Assembly: GCF_002803095.1 (NCBI RefSeq)
Contig: NZ_PGLR01000033.1
Span: 1 to 64,000, forward strand
Direction of reading: 5' to 3'
From: Pseudomonas sp. ZH-FAD
Lineage (GTDB): Bacteria; Pseudomonadota; Gammaproteobacteria; Pseudomonadales; Pseudomonadaceae
DNA: 64,000 nucleotides
In this document: positions 45,445-56,274 of the stretch, in pieces
How the letters are laid out: every line of letters starts with the position of its first letter
Numbering within the stretch: the stretch's first letter is position 1
Notes under the pieces: generated by a model
What the model was told of the DNA's origin: nothing
What the model saw: the letters and a program-made list of their open reading frames with translations, nothing else
Database searches by the model: none
Translations under genes and position numbers: made by a program

Positions 45445-47631
45445 ATGCGCCGTCTGCTCTTGTCACTGCTCTGCCTGTTCGCCCTGTCCAGCCTGCCCGT
45501 CGTCGCCACCGAACGCGTCGGCCTGGTGCTGTCAGGCGGCGCCGCCCGTGGCCTGGCGCACATTGGTGTGCTCAAGGCGCTGGAGGAACAGGGTATTCGC
45601 ATCGACGCCATCGCCGGCACCAGCATGGGCGCCATCATCGGTGGGCTCTATGCCGCCGGCTATTCGGTGGCGGAGCTCGAGCGCCTGGCGCTGGAACTGG
45701 ACTGGCAACAGGCGCTGTCCGACTCACCGCCACGCGAGGACATTCCCTTTCGCCGCAAGCAGGACGACCGCGATTTTCTGATCAAGCAGAAACTCAGTTT
45801 CCGCGACGACGGCAGCCTTGGCCTGCCGCTGGGCGTGATCCAGGGCCAGAACCTGGCGCTGCTGCTGGAAAGCCTGCTGGTGCATCGCAGCGCCACCCGC
45901 GATTTCGATCATCTGCCGATCCCCTATCGCGCCGTGGCCACCGATGTGGTCACGGGTGAACAGGTGATCATGAGCGGCGGCCACCTGCCGCAGGTAATGC
46001 GCGCCAGTATGTCGATCCCGGCGGTGTTCGCCCCGGTGGAAGTGGACGGCCGCCTGCTGGTCGACGGCGGCATGGTCAACAACGTGCCAATCGACGTCGC
46101 GCGGCAGATGGGCGTCGATCACGTCATCGTCGTCGACCTGGGTATGCCACTTAAACCGGCCAAGGAGCTGCTCACCGTGGTCGACGTGATGAACCAGTCG
46201 ATCAACCTGATGATGCGCAAGAACTCCGAGGCCCAACTCGAAACCCTGGAGGCGGACGACGTATTGATCCTGCCCCCTCTGGCCGGCTTCGGCGTCGCCG
46301 ACTTCAATCGTGGCGAACAGATGATCGACGCCGGTTATCGCGCCACGCAGATTCAGGCCGAGCGCCTGGCTCGTTTGCGTACCAGCAGCGCCGGCAATCC
46401 GGCACTGGCCATGGCGCGCTCGCGCGAACAGCGCACGCCGGTGATTCGCGAAATCCAGGTGGAAAACGACTCGAAAGTCGGCGATGCGGTGATTCGCCGG
46501 CATATTCGCCAACAGCTTGGCGAGCCACTGGACATGGATCGCCTGCAGAAAGACATGGGCACCCTTTACGGCCTGGACTACTTCGAGCGCGTGCAATACC
46601 GGGTAGAGCCACTGGATGAGCGCGGTAGTGCCCTGGTGATCGATGCCCGCGGCAAACGTACCGGCACCGACTACCTGCGCCTGGGGTTGAACCTGTCCGA
46701 TGACATGCGTGGCGACAGCGCTTTCAACATCGGCGCCAGTTACCGCATCAACGGCATCAACGAGCTCGGCGCCGAATGGCTGACACGCCTGCAGCTGGGT
46801 GACCGTCAGGAGCTCTACAGCGAGTTCTATCAACCGCTGGACGCCGGCTCGCGCTACTTCGTCGCGCCCTACCTGTTCGGCGAGGCGCAGAACGTCGAAG
46901 CGATTCTGGACAACGATCCCATCGCCGAATACCGCCTGGAGCGCTACGGCTACGGCCTCAATCTCGGCCGACAGATTGCCAACAACGGCGAGATTCGCTT
47001 CGGTATCGCCCAGGCCTGGGGCGAGGCGGATGTTCGTGTCGGCGAGCGCGATCTGCCCAGCTTCAGTTTCAGCGAGGGTTACTACGAACTGCTGTACTCC
47101 TTCGACACCCTCGATAACCTCGACTTCCCGCGTACCGGCGAGGACATCGGCCTGATGCTGCGCAAGTATGACCGCGGACTGGGCTCGGACGAGGCGTATC
47201 GGCAATGGCAGCTGAAATTGGACAAAGCCTACAGCCATGGACCCAACACCTGGCTGTTCGGTGGAAGCTACGGACGCACCCTGGATGAGGCGGAAGTGGT
47301 CACCTCGGGCTTCATTCTCGGTGGTGCCCAGGAGCTGTCTGGCTTCCGCCAGGACTCGCTGAGCGGCCAGAACATGGCACTGGCGCGGATGATCTACTAC
47401 CGGCGCATGACGCAAACTTCGATGTTGCCGTTGAACTTCCCGTTATACCTGGGCCTGTCGCTGGAGCGCGGCCGCGCCTGGAACAACGACAACGCCTTCG
47501 ACAGCGGCTACATCAACGCAGCCAGCATCTTCCTTGGTCTGGATACGCCGCTGGGGCCGCTGAACTTCAGCTACGGTTTCAACGACGAGCGGGAAAAGGC
47601 GCTGTACCTGAACCTGGGCAAGAGCTTCTGA
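45445..47631 (+). CDS. plpD: PlpD-type patatin phospholipase, type Vd autotransporter
   Basis: A 728-residue outer-membrane autotransporter with phospholipase A activity in characterised homologues. The signal peptide covers about 1-21. The patatin domain has an oxyanion GGAARG, the nucleophile S60 in GTSMG, and D207 in VDGGMVNN. A POTRA domain follows near 330-410 (TPVIREIQVEN). A 16-strand barrel ends with NLGKSF, a BAM-type C-terminal phenylalanine. The length equals P. aeruginosa PlpD. A perfect palindrome terminates it. Confidence 0.95.
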   Translation: MRRLLLSLLCLFALSSLPVVATERVGLVLSGGAARGLAHIGVLKALEEQGIRIDAIAGTSMGAIIGGLYAAGYSVAELERLALELDWQQALSDSPPREDIPFRRKQDDRDFLIKQKLSFRDDGSLGLPLGVIQGQNLALLLESLLVHRSATRDFDHLPIPYRAVATDVVTGEQVIMSGGHLPQVMRASMSIPAVFAPVEVDGRLLVDGGMVNNVPIDVARQMGVDHVIVVDLGMPLKPAKELLTVVDVMNQSINLMMRKNSEAQLETLEADDVLILPPLAGFGVADFNRGEQMIDAGYRATQIQAERLARLRTSSAGNPALAMARSREQRTPVIREIQVENDSKVGDAVIRRHIRQQLGEPLDMDRLQKDMGTLYGLDYFERVQYRVEPLDERGSALVIDARGKRTGTDYLRLGLNLSDDMRGDSAFNIGASYRINGINELGAEWLTRLQLGDRQELYSEFYQPLDAGSRYFVAPYLFGEAQNVEAILDNDPIAEYRLERYGYGLNLGRQIANNGEIRFGIAQAWGEADVRVGERDLPSFSFSEGYYELLYSFDTLDNLDFPRTGEDIGLMLRKYDRGLGSDEAYRQWQLKLDKAYSHGPNTWLFGGSYGRTLDEAEVVTSGFILGGAQELSGFRQDSLSGQNMALARMIYYRRMTQTSMLPLNFPLYLGLSLERGRAWNNDNAFDSGYINAASIFLGLDTPLGPLNFSYGFNDEREKALYLNLGKSF

Positions 47632-47634
47632 AAC

Positions 47635-47664
47635 GACGAGGCCGCGCATATGCGCGGCCTCGTC
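47635..47664. terminator. Perfect palindrome between plpD and the fimV-like gene
   Basis: GACGAGGCCGCGCAT and its exact complement form a 30-base perfect palindrome just after the plpD stop and 20 bases after the stop of the convergent gene. It is probably a bidirectional terminator, though it lacks a long T-run. Confidence 0.8.
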
Positions 47665-47684
47665 AGATGCAGCAACTGAGGCGG

Positions 47685-49781
47685 TCAGGCGATTTCCGCC
47701 AGCAACTGGCGCGCGGCCTTCCTCTGCTCGTCATCGCCGTGGTCGATCACCTCGTTGAGGATGTCGCAGGCGGTGGCGATATCGCCCTGCTTGATATAAG
47801 CCAGGGCCTGGTTGAGCTGGGCCATGTGCTCCGGGTTGCCTGCCAGGTGATCGATGTCGCCCTGCAGCGCGGCGGTGGCATCGGCATCACCGGCGAAAGC
47901 GTCGAGGAAGTTGTCATCCAGCGCCGACACCTCATCACTGAGCACCATTTCCATCTCACCGAAGGCGCTCAACTGCTCGTCTTCATGATGCAGTTCGAAC
48001 ACCTCGGGCAGCTCCTGCAGATTGCTGGCGAACGACGCATCGAACTCCGGCTCAGCAGCGGTCTTGGGTTTGGCCTTGGCAGTTGCCGGGAACGGGCTGA
48101 CCAGATCCCAGTCGGCATCCAGCGACAGGTCGTCGAGGTTGAGCTGAAAATCAGGCTCGGTCGCAGGCGCTGCCGCAGGCTGCTGCTCCGCGACAGCCTC
48201 GGTCGGTACCTGCTCAGTCACCCGCAGATCAGGATGACGCGCCTTCAAGGCATCGATGCGTGCGGCGTCGACCCCCTCGGCGCGCAGCACGGCCTCCTCA
48301 CGCGCGAAGCCGGCCCCATCGCCCAGCAGCGCCAGAACTTCCAATAGACGGAAGCGCAGATCGCTGCGCTGCGGGTCCTGAGCCAACGCCTTGCTCAGCT
48401 CACCACGCGCCTCGCTGATGCGACCGTAGGCGATGTAGACATTGGCAGCCTCGAGCGGGTCGACGGGCCCTTGAGCACGCACCGTAGCCGGCGCCGGTAC
48501 TGCCTTGGCCACCGAAGCTGCGGCAACCGGAGCGGCAACTGCCGCGAGTTGTGGACGAGGCGGTTGCTGAGGTGGCTGCGTCTTGGGTTGTACCTGCACC
48601 ACCGGCTTGGTTTTCTCGCCACGCCGCCGCACGGCCCAGAAGAGTGCACCGAGCAACAGCAGAAGCCCAAGACCACCGGCCAACAGTGTCGACCACCAGC
48701 CGCGCTCTGCTACCGCAGGCTCCTCGACACTGACCGGCGCGGCGGTAATGGGCTGGGCAACCGGCTCGACCGGGGTGCGCGCAGCCAGCTCAGCCAACTG
48801 AGCATCCTTCTGCGCCAATTGCTCCTGCAACTGCTGCAATTGCAATTGCAGTTGCGCCAAGCCTTGTTGCAGCTGCAGATTTTCCGCCGCCTGGTTGGCC
48901 AGCTCCAGATCGACCTGGCGCTGCCTCTCGGCCAGCAGCTCCAGGCTTTCGCTTTGCTGCGATGCTGGCTCCAAGGCGGCCAGAGGCGCGCTCACGGGCC
49001 CTTCGGCAGTGTTTTCAGCGAGCGCAGGTGCGGCCTCGGCAGCGACCGGAGCAGCAGTCGGCTGGGCAGCCTCCGCACGGGCGGCATCCGGCAGCAGCAG
49101 GTCGGCGCCAGCCTGTAGACGACTTGGATCGCCGCCAGCAAAGGCGTTCGGGTTGAGGGCAAGAATGCCCTCCATAAGCGCCTGCTGAGACAGCGTACTG
49201 CCCTGCTCACGCAGACGCGCGGCGATGGACCAGAGACTGTCGCCACGGCTGACCTGATGACGGTGCCCTGCAGATGCACTCGGCGGCGTGACCGTGCCGA
49301 CCGGCGAGACAAGTGCTGCGGCGCGAGTAGAAGGTTGCGAAAGCGCCGTAGCGCTTGGCGCAGCCACGGCGGAGTAAGCCGAAGAGCCGGGAGGATCCAG
49401 CAGCACGGTGTACTCACGCAGCAATTGGCCGTTGGGACGCGCCACTTCGACGATGAAGTTCAGGTATGGCTCACGCACCGGACGGTTCGACACCACGCGG
49501 ATCACGCTACGTGAACCCTGCAGAAGCGGCGTGAAACGCAGATCGTTGAGAAAGTAGAAGCGCTCGACGCCCGAACGACTGAACACCTCGGCTGGCGCCA
49601 GACCGACACGCAGATCCTGCGCGCCCAGATCACCCACTTCCAGCAGCTCGATCTCGGCCTCGAAAGGCTGATTCAGCGCCGAATGCAGCGTGATCTCACC
49701 CAAACCAAGCGCCGGAGCCATTCCCGAATAGAGGGCGGACCCCGACGCCAGACCCAGCATTAGTTGACGCACCCGAGCCAT
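47685..49781 (-). CDS. FimV-like LysM inner-membrane protein
   Basis: A 698-residue paralogue of the polar hub FimV. Signal peptide at 1-26, then a conserved FimV N-domain (ALNQPFEAEIELLEVGDLGA). A LysM domain follows (HQVSRGDSLWSIAARLREQG), then a glutamine-rich coiled coil, a transmembrane helix (STLLAGGLGLLLLLGALFW), an acidic cytoplasmic part, and a C-terminal TPR-like FimV motif (AQLNQALAYIKQGDIATACD). It is shorter than true FimV (about 900). The order plpD-fimV-like-marR matches P. aeruginosa PA3339-PA3341. A role in polar assembly or motility is inference. Confidence 0.9.
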   Translation of the reverse strand: MARVRQLMLGLASGSALYSGMAPALGLGEITLHSALNQPFEAEIELLEVGDLGAQDLRVGLAPAEVFSRSGVERFYFLNDLRFTPLLQGSRSVIRVVSNRPVREPYLNFIVEVARPNGQLLREYTVLLDPPGSSAYSAVAAPSATALSQPSTRAAALVSPVGTVTPPSASAGHRHQVSRGDSLWSIAARLREQGSTLSQQALMEGILALNPNAFAGGDPSRLQAGADLLLPDAARAEAAQPTAAPVAAEAAPALAENTAEGPVSAPLAALEPASQQSESLELLAERQRQVDLELANQAAENLQLQQGLAQLQLQLQQLQEQLAQKDAQLAELAARTPVEPVAQPITAAPVSVEEPAVAERGWWSTLLAGGLGLLLLLGALFWAVRRRGEKTKPVVQVQPKTQPPQQPPRPQLAAVAAPVAAASVAKAVPAPATVRAQGPVDPLEAANVYIAYGRISEARGELSKALAQDPQRSDLRFRLLEVLALLGDGAGFAREEAVLRAEGVDAARIDALKARHPDLRVTEQVPTEAVAEQQPAAAPATEPDFQLNLDDLSLDADWDLVSPFPATAKAKPKTAAEPEFDASFASNLQELPEVFELHHEDEQLSAFGEMEMVLSDEVSALDDNFLDAFAGDADATAALQGDIDHLAGNPEHMAQLNQALAYIKQGDIATACDILNEVIDHGDDEQRKAARQLLAEIA

Positions 49782-50012
49782 GTGACCTCCAGGGTTATCC
49801 GGCTCGAACGCCACCTCCTCGACTTCCTGTCTGAGCTTCCCTTGGCCGGGAGGCTGGCGCCCTTGATAGTTCCGAGAACGGGTGACAAGGTCCTTGTCGA
49901 GGCCGTCTCGAATTGCATTATGGCTACTAATTCACAAAGTAGCGGCTTGGGGGCCAGTTTGCCGACGAAAGCACAGTGCCATCAAGTTGAATCAGTCAAA
50001 AATTAGGCACAG

Positions 50013-50044
50013 AAAAAATCCGATCAAAAAATGATCGGATTTTT
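50013..50044. terminator. Terminator after the marR gene
   Basis: AAAAAATCCGATCA-AAAAA-TGATCGGATTTTT has a 9-bp stem with A/T tails and works on both strands. It lies 16 bases beyond the marR stop. The remaining 230 bases up to the fimV-like start show no recognised element. Confidence 0.95.
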
Positions 50045-50059
50045 GACAGCGCAGGCGGT

Positions 50060-50491
50060 TCACTTCATCAGGTTGCCGAGCACTCGAGCGTGCACCTGCT
50101 GACAGCGACGCAGATCCTCCTCGTCGATGCCGGCGAAGACTTCATGGCGCAGTTGGGTGGAAATCGCTTCGATCTTCTCGATCAAAGGCTGCGCGTCCGG
50201 CTGCAGCGCAATCTTCTTGGCACGGCGGTCTTCGGGTACCGCCACGCGAGTAACCAGCCCCTGGCTTTCGAGACTGTCGAGTAGACGCGCCAGCGTCGGC
50301 CCTTCTACGCCGATGCTTTGCGCCAATTCACGCTGGGTCGGCATTTCGCTGAAGCGCGCCAGGTGCAGCAGCACCAGCCAGCGGGCCTGGGACAGGCCCA
50401 GCCCTACCAGGCGTCTATCGAGTTCGGAACGCCAGGCACGGGATAGCTGGGCAACCTGCATGGCAAAGCGATGTTGATCGGGGTAAGACAT
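50060..50491 (-). CDS. MarR-family transcriptional regulator
   Basis: A 143-residue winged-helix regulator of the SlyA/MarR kind: LSQARWLVLLHLARF, TQRELAQSIGVEGPTLARLLD (recognition helix in GVEGPTLARLLD) and VPEDRRAKKIALQ (wing). The ATG at 50491 is preferred over a TTG two codons upstream. The ligand and targets are unknown. It is transcribed away from no obvious efflux gene; the upstream neighbour is the diguanylate cyclase. Confidence 0.93.
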   Translation of the reverse strand: MSYPDQHRFAMQVAQLSRAWRSELDRRLVGLGLSQARWLVLLHLARFSEMPTQRELAQSIGVEGPTLARLLDSLESQGLVTRVAVPEDRRAKKIALQPDAQPLIEKIEAISTQLRHEVFAGIDEEDLRRCQQVHARVLGNLMK

Positions 50492-50623
50492 GGGCAAGCG
50501 GACTCATACAAAGGTCAAAAACTAATTATTAGCCAGCTAGCCATAACCCGATGCGCAGGGCAAGCGCAGATTGCGCCATGAGCGTTGCAGAATGCGACCG
50601 GCTCGTTGCGCCCCGACTGCAAC

Positions 50624-51784
50624 TCAGGCCGCCACCCTGTTACGTCCGAAAGCCTTGGCCTCGTATAGCGCTCGGTCAGCCTGTTCATAGAGCTGGCTCA
50701 ATTCAGGCTGACTATCCGGGCTCAGGCAGGCGACGCCAATGGACATGGTCAGTACATCGGCGCTATCGGAGCCGCGGTGGGCAATGCCCGCCTCCTCCAG
50801 TGAATGGCGCAGGGCCTCGGCGCGTTGCCTGGCTTCATCAGCACTGATGTCGAACAACAGCAACGCGAACTCCTCACCGCCAAGCCGTACGCCCATATCC
50901 AGTGGTCGCCGCGCCGCCTGCTTGATCAGTGAGCCGACACGCTGCAGAGCCGCGTCGCCCGCCTGGTGACCGTAGCAGTCGTTGTAGGCCTTGAAATGGT
51001 CGATGTCGCAGAGCAGCAACGCAATCGATATGCCGTCACGCTGCGCCTGGCGCCACAGACGCTCGAACTGCCGATTGAAGCTACGACGGTTGTGCAGCCC
51101 GGTCAGGCTGTCGTGGTAGGCAAGCAGCTGCATCAGGTGGCTGATCAGAAAATGCTCGCGTGATTTGTATTCCAGGAGGTAGCAACCGACAGCGCCGATA
51201 AGATTGCCGAAGACCAGAAACAACAGGTTGTTGATCAGCCTCGGAGCAGGCAGCCCCGCGGCCAATTCCGCCAGCACATAGGCGAGCAAAATAACCAGGG
51301 AACAGGCAAGGGCCTCGCTCAAGCGCAGGCCGACCAGGAAGTACGCCGCCATGCTCACCAGCAACAGGCCTTCGTAGGGATAGCCGGGGTCGGCGCGATG
51401 AGCAATACCGACAATCATCGCTGCCCCCACGCCGAGCACGAGGATGCAGGTCATGCTCAGTGGTAGCAGAAGAGGGCTGTGGCGATGCCGCAGGATCAGG
51501 GTCGCGCAAACCAGCAGAATGACCAGCACCACCAGGCGCACGGCGATCACCCAGCCCAGGTGTGATACAGGCACCACCAAGATGTCGAGCGCAGTCAGGG
51601 CCAGCCAGATGAGCATGGCCACGCAGAGCGCGATACGTTTGAGTTCGAAGCCGTCCTCGAGCATGTGCGCACGATATTCACGCTCGAGAGCGCGGGAAAA
51701 ACGCAATCGACGAAAGCCCAGGCTCAACTGGTCGGCATAGGGGCTCGAACGAACTTCGTCGGGCCAGGCGTGATAGTTAGGCAC
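50624..51784 (-). CDS. Membrane diguanylate cyclase, HsbD-like
   Basis: A 386-residue membrane c-di-GMP synthase. About six transmembrane helices lie between residues 48 and 203, then a GGDEF domain with LLCDIDHFKAYND, the I-site RPLD (293-296) and GGEEF (302-306), all as in active, product-inhibited enzymes. Its place next to marR and recQ matches P. aeruginosa HsbD (PA3343), which acts with HsbA and HsbR in biofilm and motility control. The start GTG at 51784 follows GAGGTGAG. A GTG ten codons earlier (51814) is possible. Confidence 0.9.
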   Translation of the reverse strand: MPNYHAWPDEVRSSPYADQLSLGFRRLRFSRALEREYRAHMLEDGFELKRIALCVAMLIWLALTALDILVVPVSHLGWVIAVRLVVLVILLVCATLILRHRHSPLLLPLSMTCILVLGVGAAMIVGIAHRADPGYPYEGLLLVSMAAYFLVGLRLSEALACSLVILLAYVLAELAAGLPAPRLINNLLFLVFGNLIGAVGCYLLEYKSREHFLISHLMQLLAYHDSLTGLHNRRSFNRQFERLWRQAQRDGISIALLLCDIDHFKAYNDCYGHQAGDAALQRVGSLIKQAARRPLDMGVRLGGEEFALLLFDISADEARQRAEALRHSLEEAGIAHRGSDSADVLTMSIGVACLSPDSQPELSQLYEQADRALYEAKAFGRNRVAA

Positions 51785-51820
51785 CCTCACCTCGTTATCT
51801 GGCGGCCTGCCCACACCTTA

Positions 51821-52006
51821 GCAGACCGGTGAAAAACTACCTGCGTTGCCATTGCTGCGTTAAAAACAGGCTGGAACGCCAGCCCGGTCAAATGCTCATT
51901 TACAACTCATAAAGTCGAGCGCGACTCCGACCGTTTTTCGCCTGTTTTTGCGGGGCCGCCATCGGTATTGCACTGGCTACCTCGCCTACGTTTTTCAACG
52001 GCCTGT
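51821..52006. repeat. MITE-like palindromic element, copy 2
   Basis: A 186-base element between recQ and the cyclase gene. On the minus strand it shares the blocks CAGGCCGTTGAAAAACGTAG, GAGTTGTAAATGAGCATTT and CCTGTTTTTAACGCAGCAAT with copy 1, in inverted orientation. It is longer because of two extra internal segments, one being a GC-rich extension of the central stem. Confidence 0.85.
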
Positions 52007-52062
52007 TAGCCCTGTGCGGGAAATGCCGCCAGAATCAGGCGACCGAGTTTCACCGAGGGCGC

Positions 52063-54195
<2,133 letters not shown>

Positions 54196-54366
54196 GAAGG
54201 CCTCCAAATCTAGCCGCGCATTATGCCGCAGGATCGCAGGCAACAGGGCGCCTACCCGTCCGAAGCCGCTCAATCGCCGTTAGTAGAGCGCCCGTGCTGG
54301 TCGCAGAGGCAGCGGTGAACTAGAATCCATCCTCGTTTATCCCCTAAGCCTCAAGGTAACCCCACG

Positions 54367-54951
54367 ATGTCCTTCGCTGAGCAACTGTCCCGCCTGCAAG
54401 CCTTTCTCGATGCCGATGAGTTGCACGAAGAGGCGTTGGACTACGTGGCCGCCCATGGCTACCTGACCGCCCTGGCGATCTGCCCGGATCAGGTACCGGA
54501 GCGTGAGTGGATCGATGCGCTGTTCGCCGAGCCGCCGCACTACCGCAGCGACGCCGAACGCGAAGAGATCGAAAGCACGCTGATCCATCTGAAGGCGCAT
54601 ATCGCGCGTCAGCTGGCCGGCGAGGAAGAGCCCGAGTTGCCGTGCGATCTGGATCTCGGTGACGAACCGGATGACTCCGACCTGCGCGGCTGGTGCATCG
54701 GCTTCATGGAAGGCGTGTTCCTGCGTGAAGCGGTGTGGTTCGAAGATGCCGAAGACGAAGTCAGCGAGTTGCTGCTGCCGATCATGGTCGGCTCGGGTCT
54801 GTTCGACGAACAGGCCGAATTTGCCGAGATCGCCCGCGACCGCGACCTGGTGGACAGCATGATCGACCAGATTCCCGAGCTGCTGACCGCCCTCTTCCTG
54901 CTGTGCCAGGCTCCGGAAGAAAAACCCGCACTGCTCAAGCCTCGCCACTGA
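54367..54951 (+). CDS. YecA/UPF0149-family protein
   Basis: A 194-residue acidic, all-helical protein of the YgfB/YecA group. Motifs are ALDYVAAHGYLTALAICP and DLRGWCIGFMEGVFLRE. Some relatives carry a C-terminal SEC-C zinc motif, which is absent here. The function is unknown. It is divergent from recQ and followed after 45 bases by a DUF454 gene. Confidence 0.88.
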   Translation: MSFAEQLSRLQAFLDADELHEEALDYVAAHGYLTALAICPDQVPEREWIDALFAEPPHYRSDAEREEIESTLIHLKAHIARQLAGEEEPELPCDLDLGDEPDDSDLRGWCIGFMEGVFLREAVWFEDAEDEVSELLLPIMVGSGLFDEQAEFAEIARDRDLVDSMIDQIPELLTALFLLCQAPEEKPALLKPRH

Positions 54952-54996
54952 TCCCATGAGCCGGGGCTCGCCCCCGGCTGCCGCCAAGACCCGCCC

Positions 54997-55395
54997 ATGC
55001 CGCGTGACATCCAGCCAAGCCGCCATCGCAGTGTCCGTTACCTGCTGCTGACCATCGGCTGGTTGAGCGTGGCGCTCGGGGTCATCGGTATCTTCCTGCC
55101 CGTACTGCCGACCACGCCATTCCTGCTCCTGGCGGCGGCCTGCTTCGTGCGCAGCTCACGGCGTTTCTACCTCTGGCTGGTCACCCACCCGCGCCTGGGG
55201 CCGTGGATTCGCGACTACCTCGAAGGCCAGGGCATCCCACTCAAGGGCAAGGTCTACGCCCTGGTGCTGATGTGGGCCAGCATCAGCTTCTCCTGCTATC
55301 TGGTGCCCATGCCCTGGGCGCGCGTGTTCATGCTCAGCAGTGCGGTGCTGGTCAGCCTGTATATCCTCAAGCAGAAGACCCTGCCCAATCCCTGA
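54997..55395 (+). CDS. DUF454 (YbaN-like) inner-membrane protein
   Basis: A 132-residue membrane protein with three or four helices and the DUF454 signature LGVIGIFLPVLPTTPFLLLAA followed by CFVRSSRRFYLWL. The function is unknown in all members known to me. The gene overlaps nothing and is probably read with the YecA-family gene upstream. Confidence 0.92.
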   Translation: MPRDIQPSRHRSVRYLLLTIGWLSVALGVIGIFLPVLPTTPFLLLAAACFVRSSRRFYLWLVTHPRLGPWIRDYLEGQGIPLKGKVYALVLMWASISFSCYLVPMPWARVFMLSSAVLVSLYILKQKTLPNP

Positions 55396-55407
55396 GCACT
55401 CTGCGCA

Positions 55408-55462
55408 GCCCGGATGCTATCCGACAGCTCAGCGGTACTCCCCCGGGTTGCATCCGGGCTAC
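55408..55462. repeat. CCCGGATGCAATCCGGG-family repeat before lapG
   Basis: GCCCGGATGCTATCCG and CCCCGGGTTGCATCCGGGC form an imperfect inverted pair after the DUF454 stop. They occupy the left part of the lapG upstream region. Confidence 0.75.
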
Positions 55463-55581
55463 GGGAGCCAGTCACTTCCTCGACAAGCTTTTGACGCTGC
55501 TTTCTTGCACTGACGAAGCGGCCGGCAAAAAGCCGACACCTCACCTAGACTCTGCCAATCGAGCCTGGAGACCACGACCCC

Positions 55582-56262
55582 ATGCGACGGCTGCGCGTTC
55601 AGGGATGGCGGTGGCGGCTGCTGATCCTGTGGATTGGCGGCGGGCTGCTGGCCGCGCTGGCAGTAGCCGATTGGGACTTCGCCGTGATCGTGAAGAATGC
55701 GGAAAACCGCTACGGCAACCTCGGCCCTGCACGCAAACGCATTCTCGACTGGGAGGAGTTGATCAAGAGCAGCACCAGCCTGAACGAGGCGGACAAGCTC
55801 AACGAGGTCAATCGCTTCTTCAACCGCACCATCCGCTTCGTCGACGACATTCAGCTCTGGCGCGAGAACGACTACTGGGCCACCCCCGTGGAAATGCTGG
55901 TCAAGGGCGCAGGCGATTGCGAGGACTACTCCATCGCCAAGTACTTCACCCTACGTCGTCTCGGCATCCCCAGCGAAAAGCTGCGCATCACCTACGTCAA
56001 GGCGCTGAACTACAACCAGGCGCACATGGTGCTGACCTACTACGCCAGCCCTACCGCCGAGCCACTGGTGCTGGACAACCTGATCAACGACATCCGCCCT
56101 GCCTCGCAACGCAAGGACCTGCTGCCGGTGTACGCCTTCAATGCCGAAGGCCTCTACCTCGCAGGCTCCAACACACGCAAGAGCGACACCAAGAAGCTCT
56201 CTCGCTGGCAGGACATCCTGAAAAAAATGCGCGCGGAGGGCTTCGCCATCGGCGAAGGCTAG
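55582..56262 (+). CDS. lapG: Periplasmic cysteine protease LapG
   Basis: A bacterial transglutaminase-like cysteine protease of 226 residues, anchored or exported through a hydrophobic segment at about 11-30. The catalytic triad is C113 (GAGDCEDYSIAKY), H148 (NQAHMVLTYY) and D165 (VLDNLIND). LapG cuts the N-terminal retention module of large RTX adhesins at a TAAG/PAAG-like site, releasing biofilm cells. lapD follows after 12 bases. Confidence 0.96.
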   Translation: MRRLRVQGWRWRLLILWIGGGLLAALAVADWDFAVIVKNAENRYGNLGPARKRILDWEELIKSSTSLNEADKLNEVNRFFNRTIRFVDDIQLWRENDYWATPVEMLVKGAGDCEDYSIAKYFTLRRLGIPSEKLRITYVKALNYNQAHMVLTYYASPTAEPLVLDNLINDIRPASQRKDLLPVYAFNAEGLYLAGSNTRKSDTKKLSRWQDILKKMRAEGFAIGEG

Positions 56263-56274
56263 GAGGAAAGAGGA

